Source: Bacteroidota bacterium (GTDB lineage: Bacteria; Bacteroidota; Bacteroidia; AKYH767-A; 2013-40CM-41-45). From it: DNA of 64,000 bases. This document shows positions 25,575 to 34,300 of this stretch, one piece after another; within the stretch, counting starts at the first letter, position 1, and each line of letters starts with the position of its first letter. The stretch is taken from contig JADJSV010000002.1 of the NCBI GenBank assembly GCA_016711505.1, positions 310,001 to 374,000 on the forward strand, read 5' to 3'. The notes under the pieces are model-generated. The model was not told where the DNA came from. It did no database searches and saw only the letters and a program-made list of their open reading frames with translations. The position numbers and the translations under genes were made by a program.

Positions 25575-26294
25575 ATGAAAAAGAAAATTGAATTTTCTAC
25601 AGCGCGGTTATATACTTTGTTTTATAAACAGATTTTAATAAACCTGATGCTTATTTGCATGGGAAATATGGCATATGCATCACTTGGTGTATCGGTCGCA
25701 AATTCTAACTGGACAAATGCATCAACCTGGAGTTTTAGTGGAGTGAACCGTCTGCCAAATTGCAGTGATTCAATCAGGATCGGAAGCAGTAATACTGTGA
25801 CTGTAAATAGTCAGGTTGATTATACAGCATGTTCCGGACCTATGATCATATATGTATATGGAATTTTAGAATTCACGAATGGAAATAAGCTGGATCTTCC
25901 TTGCGGGTCTGTCGTCTTTATTATGTCCGGTGGTCTGATTAAAAAAAGTACTGCAGGCGGAGGGAGTTCGACATTAATAAGTATCTGCGGCGTTACAGAA
26001 TGGAAAGCCGGTGACGGTCCACTTTCCGGAGTAGACACGCTAGGATCTGCTACAACCTTGCCTGTAGAATTGATAAATTTTGAAGCAGATAAAGTTGATG
26101 GGGCAGTAAAATTAACCTGGTCAACTGCTACCGAAGTCAATAATGAATATTTTACCATAGAGCGAAGCAATGATGGAAAACATTTTGGCGAATTAGAAAA
26201 AATCACCGGTGCCGGAAATTCTTCTTTTAGTAATACCTATTCCATGCATGACAATGACCCGCTTGAAGGTGTTTCTTATTATCGTTTAAGTTAG
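25575..26294 (+). CDS. Secreted T9SS cargo protein, 5' piece (ended by in-frame TAG)
   Basis: The start at 25575 (MKKKIEFSTARL) precedes a hydrophobic signal segment (ILINLMLICMGNMAYA). The mature part begins NSNWTNASTWSFSGVNRLPNCSDSIRI, in part: the short domain with a W-x3-TW pattern common in Bacteroidota secreted proteins. From LPVELINFEADKVDGAVKLTWS onward it is the typical linker domain (TATEVNNEYFTIERSNDG; DPLEGVSYYRLS) that precedes T9SS signals. The TAG at 26292-26294 sits where family members read Q in RLKQTDYDGK, so a single C-to-T change (CAG to TAG) explains it. No enzymatic domain is recognised. Confidence 0.75.
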   Translation: MKKKIEFSTARLYTLFYKQILINLMLICMGNMAYASLGVSVANSNWTNASTWSFSGVNRLPNCSDSIRIGSSNTVTVNSQVDYTACSGPMIIYVYGILEFTNGNKLDLPCGSVVFIMSGGLIKKSTAGGGSSTLISICGVTEWKAGDGPLSGVDTLGSATTLPVELINFEADKVDGAVKLTWSTATEVNNEYFTIERSNDGKHFGELEKITGAGNSSFSNTYSMHDNDPLEGVSYYRLS

Positions 26295-26612
26295 ACAGAT
26301 TACGATGGTAAAAGAGTGACATTTCCTACCGTTGCAATTAGAAATGTGAAAGGTGATAAGAATGAAGTTTTACTTTTGAATAATCCTTTTGTAAGTAGTA
26401 TAGCATTTTCAACAAAGCACATCAGAACAGGTGAATTGCAGATCTCACTATTCACTGCAGACGGCAGAGTAGTGCTGGAGGAAAAAAGAATAGCCAATGA
26501 AAACTCTTTTTATACTATTGATAATTTAGAACATTTAAGTAATGGGTTTTATTTGTTGCAAATAAGACAAACAGGACAGATTATACATTCTTCCACAGTA
26601 ATTAAAAACTAA
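26295..26612 (+). CDS. Secreted T9SS cargo protein, 3' piece (sorting domain)
   Basis: Same frame as the preceding piece, beyond the TAG: TDYDGKRVTFPTVAIRN, then a T9SS type A sorting domain (VLLLNNPFVSSIAFST; GELQISLFTADGRVVLEEK; HLSNGFYLLQIRQTGQIIHSS). Without readthrough or correction the product would lose its sorting signal and not reach the surface. An ATG at 26316 exists but translation from it would give a signal domain without cargo. Confidence 0.72.
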   Translation, partial: TDYDGKRVTFPTVAIRNVKGDKNEVLLLNNPFVSSIAFSTKHIRTGELQISLFTADGRVVLEEKRIANENSFYTIDNLEHLSNGFYLLQIRQTGQIIHSSTVIKN

Positions 26613-26637
26613 CAAATAACGAATAGCTAACAACTGG

Positions 26638-27090
26638 TTAGTTATAAATATAAAGTTTCTGCCCCGCCTGATCATAATCCACACGGTATTGTTTCATAGG
26701 CGTTGTTGCCGGGCTTGAAATAACAGAGCCGTCGACCAGATTATATTTCGAGCCGCAATGAGAATCTTCGACTGTTAATCCCCCTGTAACGACATTTAAT
26801 AATGCATCAGCATTAGTTGGGTCATAAGTACACCCTCTGTCAAAGACCACCCATTCGTCGATGGAACGGTGGTATACGATGAGACCTTTATATCCGGCAT
26901 CATCGATGTACATATAATTACCTACAATTTGCAGGTAATTGTAAGGCGGAAGGTTCATGTAAACGAACTTGCTGACACTTACGGAAGGGAAATTTGCGTT
27001 AACAGATGATTTCTTGCATCCGGAAGATGGAAGAATTATAACAATCAGTATTAGTAAGATTAATTTTTTAATGAGAAACTTCATCGGCAA
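26638..27090 (-). CDS. Lipoprotein with degenerate Rieske-like domain
   Basis: A 150-residue protein. Its signal peptide ends in a lipobox-like PSSGCKK. The rest aligns by pattern with small Bacteroidota Rieske-like lipoproteins: WVVFDRGCTYDP, then ... EDSHCGSKYNLVDGSVISSPATTPMKQYRV, in part. A true Rieske site needs C-x-H and C-x2-H; here the first is C-T-Y and the second lacks the correct Cys/His pair, so it probably does not bind a 2Fe-2S cluster. Start at 27090 or the Met two codons later. Divergent from the heavy-metal-binding lipoprotein gene. Function unknown. Confidence 0.65.
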   Translation of the reverse strand: MPMKFLIKKLILLILIVIILPSSGCKKSSVNANFPSVSVSKFVYMNLPPYNYLQIVGNYMYIDDAGYKGLIVYHRSIDEWVVFDRGCTYDPTNADALLNVVTGGLTVEDSHCGSKYNLVDGSVISSPATTPMKQYRVDYDQAGQKLYIYN

Positions 27091-27107
27091 ATTTGTATGG
27101 CATTGAT

Positions 27108-27115
27108 TACCTTTG
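27108..27115 (+). promoter_or_regulatory. Candidate -7 element for the metal-binding lipoprotein gene
   Basis: TACCTTTG exactly matches TAnnTTTG, 26 bases before the ATG at 27141. The upstream TTTG (27092) is spaced only 12 bases, so the -33 part is uncertain. Confidence 0.4.
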
Positions 27116-27140
27116 CAAGATAATCAATCTTATAGAACGT

Positions 27141-27356
27141 ATGAACAGATTAACTATTCTGATGATATCAGGCTTTATTTTGTTTTCATGTAAGAATTCC
27201 GGAAACAAAGAGAATTCTCAAGTACAAGATTCTTCAGCTGTAGAGTCAAAGAAATCCGGCGAATCGGAGTATACTTGTCCGATGCATCCCGAAGTTGTCA
27301 GAAAGGAAGCAGGAACGTGCCCGCAATGCGGAATGGAATTGCAAATAAGAAGTTGA
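27141..27356 (+). CDS. Small lipoprotein with heavy-metal-binding domain
   Basis: A 71-residue protein. The signal peptide and lipobox (MNRLTILMISGFILFSC, Cys17) are followed by a Ser/Asn/Lys-rich linker. At the C-terminus is the heavy-metal-binding motif YTCPMHPEVVRKEAGTCPQCGMEL, in part. This motif (YxCPMHP...CPxCGM.L) occurs at the N-termini of CusB-type adaptors and copper ATPases and as stand-alone lipoproteins. It likely binds copper or a related soft metal in the periplasm. The start at 27141 is chosen because it opens directly into the signal peptide; an in-frame ATG at 27093 lies upstream of the -7 element. Confidence 0.85.
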   Translation: MNRLTILMISGFILFSCKNSGNKENSQVQDSSAVESKKSGESEYTCPMHPEVVRKEAGTCPQCGMELQIRS

Positions 27357-27432
27357 GATATCAATAGAATACAATTAATTGAAATTCGTTTGAGGAATGT
27401 CGGGATTAACCTTATAGAAAGACTTAAGAAAA

Positions 27433-27771
27433 ATGGGAAATAGATTTGGGGATAAAATTAAAATGGTACTGAAAAGTATGCTTGTTCTGGTTATCTGCGC
27501 TTTGCCATTCGCTTCATTTTCTCAGGATGTGGATGCGCGATCGCCCAAGCCAAACAGCGGAAGTAGCCAGCAAGTGAAAGCAGACAAAAAGAAAGAAAAG
27601 CAGAAAAAGGAGGCTGCCAAAGGAATTGAAAAAGGAAAGCAGCGGCACGAGAAATTGCAGGCAAAGAATACAAAGAAAATGATGAAGGCAAGTAAGCGAA
27701 AGTCAAAGCGTTGGAATGAAAATAAAAGAGAGTTCTTTTTAAAACGCTGGTTTACCAAAAAACATCATTAA
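27433..27771 (+). CDS. Small secreted highly basic protein
   Basis: A 112-residue protein. A signal peptide (hydrophobic MLVLVICALPFASFSQ) is followed by about 80 residues extremely rich in Lys/Arg (KADKKKEKQKKEAAKGIEKG; RHEKLQAKNTKKMMKASKRK). No known domain. Residue 11 is Met and also a possible start. Similar small exported K-rich proteins with an xKTxKxMKxS pattern are familiar in Bacteroidota, without known function. The polycationic mature part might bind polysaccharide, DNA or the outer-membrane surface; this is a guess. Confidence 0.7.
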   Translation: MGNRFGDKIKMVLKSMLVLVICALPFASFSQDVDARSPKPNSGSSQQVKADKKKEKQKKEAAKGIEKGKQRHEKLQAKNTKKMMKASKRKSKRWNENKREFFLKRWFTKKHH

Positions 27772-27884
27772 TTTATGCCTTAACGAATAACGTATAACTA
27801 GACTGTATTTGTAAACTCGACTTTTTTAATTGTAGGAGTTGTGTATTGGAAAGTAATTTCGATTTTTTTTAAATGCTAATTTTT

Positions 27885-27979
27885 CACTTCACTTCACTTC
27901 ACTTCACTTCACTTCACTTCACTTCACTTCACTTCACTTCACTTCACTTCACTTCACTTCACTTCACTTCACTTCACTT
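27885..27979. repeat. Microsatellite: 19 perfect copies of CACTT
   Basis: Exactly 95 bases of the 5-base unit, with no interruption, in the 620-base gap (27772-28394) before the giant adhesin gene. No gene is seen in that gap; the rest is AT-rich sequence. The tract ends 415 bases before the adhesin start codon. Perfect repeats of this length are prone to slippage, so copy number may vary between cells. Confidence 0.95.
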
Positions 27980-28341
27980 TTTACTGTAAGATTTCACATT
28001 TAATTTACAAATACCTTGACTTAAATAGTTTATTTTTGGTTCAGATGGATTGCGTTTATTTTGAAGAAAGAATTTCAATTTTTTAGTACTGGAATTTTAA
28101 TGATCCGGGAATTATTAAAAATTTTATAATTATTAAAATTTATGAAGTAATTAATTTAATAAATCTTCGAAATTGCTGAAATAAGCCACAGTGGCGGGTT
28201 TCGGGCAATATAAAAAACGGGAATTAATTAAAAAAACCTGTAAACCGCATCAAATAAGGCTTTCAGCGCATATGACCCTCCATTTGCCAAGCGTAGCAAG
28301 TCATTCGCCAAATACTTACTTAAGTTTTGTATAAAAAACTT

Positions 28342-28370
28342 TTTGGGGAGAGTGTGAAGATATAGTTTTG
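28342..28370 (+). promoter_or_regulatory. Candidate promoter of the giant adhesin gene
   Basis: TAGTTTTG (28363-28370) matches the -7 pattern. TTTG (28342-28345) lies 17 bases upstream, slightly short of the usual 19-21. The transcript would start near 28376, about 20 bases before the ATG at 28395. Confidence 0.35.
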
Positions 28371-28394
28371 TGGATATATAATTTATTCCACCAC

Positions 28395-31300
28395 ATGAAC
28401 ACAATTACCCACGCAAAAAGTGTTGCGGCAAAACAATTTACGAGCCGTGCAAACACATTGTCAGTAAAGCAATCAGCGAAAGGCAATTTGCTTTTATCAA
28501 TCTGGCAAGCATTATTCGGAAAAAGCACAGGTTATGCATTTCCTAAAATCGCCGGACTGTTTTTAGTCGGGATTTTATCTATCCAACAATCTTCTGCACA
28601 GCAATTAGTAGATGAATTTACCAGAGGCAATAGTAATACTGTTGGTGGTGGATGGAGTGAAGATGAAAACAGTTCTTCCTATTGTTCAGTTAATACTAAT
28701 AGATTGCAGATAGGAGGGAATAATGATGATGCAGATTTCATTTATAGAGATGCATCTTCTCTTTTCAATACCACTTATTCTACTAATACTGCACTCATGA
28801 CGTGGCAGTTCAATATGAGGCAGAATGATGCTACTCCTAATGGATTTGATGGGAATAGTGCAGGTGGTATGGCTTATGTTCTAGGTTGTTCTGAATCCTC
28901 CTTTACTACTAATTCTGGCGAAGGGTATGCGGTCATATTTGGGTCATCTAGCAGCACGGATGTTGTACGTTTAGTTCGTTTTTCCGGTGGTGTTGATGCA
29001 GAGGCCAACTTCACAAGCATCGTTGCAGGAACAACCGGTTATGGTACGCAATATTTTGCCGTTAGAGTAACATATAATCCCGCAACAACTCAGTGGTCAT
29101 TATATTTAAATGTAAATGCAAGTAGCTTTAATGATCCTAATACTGCACCATATACTTTAATTGGTCAGGCAAATAATACTACTTATACATCACAAAATTT
29201 AGATTATACAGGTTGTTTTTATAAGCATGGTAATAATGGCGACTTAGCTTATTTTGATAACGTTTGGGTGCCAACAAGTGCGCCGGTTATTATTACGCAA
29301 CCTGCAGCAACTGTAAATGGTTGTAATGGGTCCAGTGTTACATTTACTGCAAATGCAAATTTTGATACCGGCAGACAGTGGCAGAAATTTATTTCAGGTG
29401 TGTGGACTGCTATTGGCGGTGCGACAAATGATACTTATACCATCAACCCTGCATCTCCAGCTGACGCCGGAGATTATCGCGTTGTATATACAAACGCAAT
29501 CGGCACTGCTACTTCTTCGGTTTCAACTTTAGCAGTTGGAACACCTTCTGTTGGTGGAACAGTGGACTTTTCAATGACAGTATGTACCGGACAAAATAAT
29601 TCTACATTAAATTTAAGTGGACATACAGGTTCTGTGACTCGTTGGGAATTATCAACAAATGGTGGTACTTCTTGGAGTAATATTTCTAATACAACGACAT
29701 CCCATCCTTATTCAAACATAACACAAACCACTATGTATAGAGCTGTTGTAACCAATGGTGGTTGTGCAAGCTCAAATTCTGTTCCGGCTACAATAACTGT
29801 AGTTCAACCTGCTCTCTTCTCCGTAACAGGTGGAGGAAATTTTTGTGCAGGAAGTGGAGCGAACGTTGGACTGAGTGATTCTGAAACAGGAGTCGATTAT
29901 CAATTGATGAATGGTGTTACCCCGGTTGGTTCTCCAATTCCAGGTACCGGTAATGCAATTTCATTTGGGTTACAAGCTGCAACAGGTACATACACTGTTA
30001 TCGCTATTCATAACGCTTATTTATGTGAACGCACAATGACCGGCAGTGCAAATCTTGTTTCATTGCCAGTACCGACTGCTACTGCTACTGCCAGTAATCA
30101 TCTTATCTGTGGAACAGGGACTACAACTTTAACTTCAACAGGAGCTTCGAATACAACAGCGCTTAAAAATTTTGCAAGCGGAACACTAAATATGGGATTT
30201 ACAAATACTAGTTTCGTTTCAGATACCATTACAGTTTACGATGCACCTACCTCAATGGCTGCTGTCACAAGTTTTTCGGTTACAGTTAACATTACTCATA
30301 GTTACGACTCAGATGTTGAGATTTATCTTGTCAGACCGGGAGGAACACTAACCGTAGCTGCTAATGGTACTTATACTCATACAATATCTGCCGGTGGTTC
30401 AGTTTGTTTAGCTGCTGATGCCGGTGGAACTGGAAACAATTTTACTTCTACAGTTTTCTCCAGTTTAGGAACGCAAACCTGTGTTGCAAATGGAAACCCT
30501 CCTTTTACAGGAACTTTTCTTCCGGAGAACGCATTCTCAACTCTAACAGGAGATCCAAATGGTGTTTGGACATTAAAAGTTGCTGATGATGCAGCCCAAG
30601 ATAACGGAACATTGTTGAATTGGACAATAACAATGAATACAATTTCTGGTGTTACATATACTTGGACTTCTTCTCCATCCGGATTCTCTAGTTCCGTTCA
30701 AAATCCAGGAATAATCTCGCCAACAATTTCGAGAGATTATATTGTAACTGTTACAGGAAATGGAAATGGTTGTACAGCATCTGCATCGACAGGGGTTGTA
30801 AATGTTTCTCCTGCCATGACAGCATCATGCAGCATAGTTAATAATGCAACTTGCGTTGGCGCTAACGATGGATCAATTAATGTTACCGTTTCCGGTGGTA
30901 CTGCTCCATATACAGGAACAGGAACTATCGCAGGATTAGGTGCCGGTTTACATACATTCACCGTAACAGATGCATTAGGATGTACTTCAACTTGTTCATC
31001 TACTATAACTGTTGCAGATGCAACACCACCGGTTATTTCCGGTTGTCCGGCAAACTTTACTGTCAACTCAGATCCGGGTCAATGTGGTGCAATTGTAACC
31101 TGGATCGAACCAACTGTTACAGATAATTGTTCAGTTGATTTCTTTACATCGAATTATTATAATGGAGATCTTTTCTCTATTGGTTTAAATAGCGTAACAT
31201 ACATTGCACAGGATCCTTCAGGAAATCAATCGTTATGTTTCTTTGACGTAACGGTTCTTGATGTTGAAGATCCGATCATAACTTGTCCTGCAGACATTAC

Positions 31301-34300
31301 AGTGGGAAGTACACCGGGATTATGCGGAGCTATTGTATCATTTACTGCAAGCGCTACCGATAATTGTTCTGCAACACTTTCTTATGTTCCGGCATCAGGC
31401 TCAACATTCCCTATCGGAACAACATCTGTTACTGCAACAGCAACAGATCAGGATGGAAATACAGACGTATGTACATTCAATGTTATAGTTACCGATACAG
31501 AATTCCCATCTTTTGCAGGTTGTCCGTCAGACATAACAATTGGTACAAACGGTTCTTGCGACCGTATCGTAACTTGGACACCGCCAACAGCGGCCGACAA
31601 TTGTTCAGGAGTGACTTTAAGTTCAAGTCATAATCCGGGCGATGTTTTCCAATTAGGAACAACAATAGTAACATACACAGCAATTGATGCTGTTGGAAAT
31701 ACGACGATCTGCACATTCAACGTTCTTGTTGAAGACACAGAAGATCCGGTTGTAACTTGTCCGGCAGATACCACAGTAACGGCAAATTCAGCAGGGTGTT
31801 CAGCAATTGTGACTTTCAGTGCATCAGTGACAGATAATTGTTCAGCTACATTATCTTATTCACCTGCTTCAGGTTCAACTTTCTCAGGAACAACTCCGGT
31901 GACAGTTACAGCAACCGATCCGGCTGGAAACACTTCAACATGTACATTCAACGTAATTGTTGTAAACGACTTAGTTGCATCTTCTTCAGCAACTTCAATT
32001 CTTTGTAACGGTGGAACAGCAACAGTTACAGTTTCAACAACAGGAGGAACGGCACCTTATTCAGGTGATGGAACATTCACAGTAACTGCAGGAACTTATA
32101 ACTACACAGTAACAGATGCTAACGGTTGTACATCTTCTACATCGATCACAGTTTCAGAACCTGCTGCATTAGTAGCATCATCTTCTGCAACTGCAATTCT
32201 TTGTAACGGTGGCTCAGCTACAGTAACAGTTTCTGCAACTGGTGGAACGGCACCTTATTCAGGTGATGGAACTTTCACAGTAACTGCAGGAACTTATAAC
32301 TATACAGTAACAGACGCAAACGGTTGTACTTCTTCTACATCGATCACAGTATCAGAACCGGCTGCACTTGTTGCATCTTCTTCTGCAACTGATATTCTTT
32401 GTAATGGTGGAACAGCGACAGTAACAGTTTCAGCGGTAGGTGGAACGATACCTTATTCAGGTGACGGTACATTCACAGTTGGAGCAGGTACATATAATTA
32501 CACAGTAACAGATGCGAATGGTTGTACATCATCAACAAGCATTTCTTTATCAGAGCCAAGTGCAGTTGTGGTAACAGCAACACAAGGCGCAGATATTCTT
32601 TGTAACGGCGGATCAACGACGGTAACAGTTTCTGCAACAGGAGGAACATCACCTTATACAGGCGAAGGTACATTCACTGTAACAGCAGGAACACATAACT
32701 ATACAGTAACAGATGCTAACGGTTGTACCGGAAGCACATCGATCACAGTTTCAGAACCTGCAGCACTTGTTGCATCATCTTCAGCAACTGCAATTCTTTG
32801 TAACGGTGGTTCGGCAACAGTAACAGTTTCTGCTATAGGTGGAACAGCACCATATTCAGGTGACGGAACATTCACAGTAACTGCAGGAACTTATAACTAC
32901 ACAGTAACAGACGCTAATGGTTGTACATCTTCTACATCGATCACAGTTTCAGAACCGGCTGCACTTGTAGCTTCATCTTCTGCAACTGATATCCTTTGTA
33001 ACGGTGGTTCAGCAACAGTAACAGTATCTGCAGTTGGTGGAACAACACCTTATTCAGGTGATGGAACATTCACAGTAACTGCAGGAACATATAACTATAC
33101 AGTAACAGACGGTAACGGTTGCTCATCTTCAACATCGATCACGGTAACAGAGCCGGCAGCATTGGTAGCATCTTCTACACAAGGAGCAGCAATTCTTTGT
33201 AACGGAGGAACGACAACAGTAACTGTTTCTGCAACAGGTGGAACAACACCATATACAGGAGACGGTTCATTTACAGTTGGAGCAGGAACACATAACTACA
33301 CAGTAACAGATGCGAACGGTTGTCCATCACTAACAAGCATTACGATAACTGAACCAAGTGCTGTTGTAGTAACAGCAACACAAGGAGCAGATATTCTTTG
33401 TAACGGCGGATCATCATCTTCTGCAACTGCAATTCTTTGTAACGGTGGTTCAGCTACAGTAACGGTATCAGCAGTTGGTGGAACAGCACCTTATTCAGGT
33501 GACGGTACTTTCACAGTAACTGCAGGAACTTATAACTATACAGTAACAGACGCAAACGGTTGTACTTCTTCTACATCGATCACAGTATCAGAACCGGCTG
33601 CACTTGTTGCTTCATCTTCTACAACTGATGTTCTTTGTAACGGTGGTTCAGCTACAGTAACAGTTTCTGCGGTTGGTGGAACAATACCTTATTCAGGTGA
33701 TGGTACATTCACAGTTGGAGCTGGAACTCATAACTACACAGTAACAGACGCAAACGGTTGTTCATCTTCAACAAGCATTACAGTATCTGAGCCAAGTGCA
33801 GTTGTGGTAACAGCAACACAAGGAGCAGATATTCTTTGTAATGGCGGATCAACGACAGTAACAGTTTCTGCAACAGGAGGAACTTCACCTTATACTGGCG
33901 AAGGTACATTCACAGTAACAGCAGGAACACATAACTATACAGTAACAGATGCTAACGGTTGTACCGGAAGCACATCGATCACAGTTTCTGAACCTGCAGC
34001 ACTTGTTGCATCTTCTTCAGCAACTGCAATTCTTTGTAACGGTGGGTCATCAACAGTAACAGTTTCTGCTGTAGGTGGAACAGCACCATATTCAGGTGAT
34101 GGAACATTCACAGTAACTGCAGGAACTTATAACTACACAGTAACAGACGCAAACGGTTGTACATCTTCTACATCGATCACAGTTTCAGAACCGGCTGCGC
34201 TTGTAGCTTCATCTTCTGCAACTGATATCCTTTGTAACGGTGGTTCATCAACAGTAACAGTATCTGCAGTTGGTGGAACAACACCTTATTCAGGTGATGG

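Noticed and set aside
27885..27979. CACTT tract as part of a coding region (translational phase variation)
   Set aside because: No credible open frame with family likeness runs through it into the adhesin, and stops lie between it and the start codon. If it acts, it acts at the DNA or RNA level.
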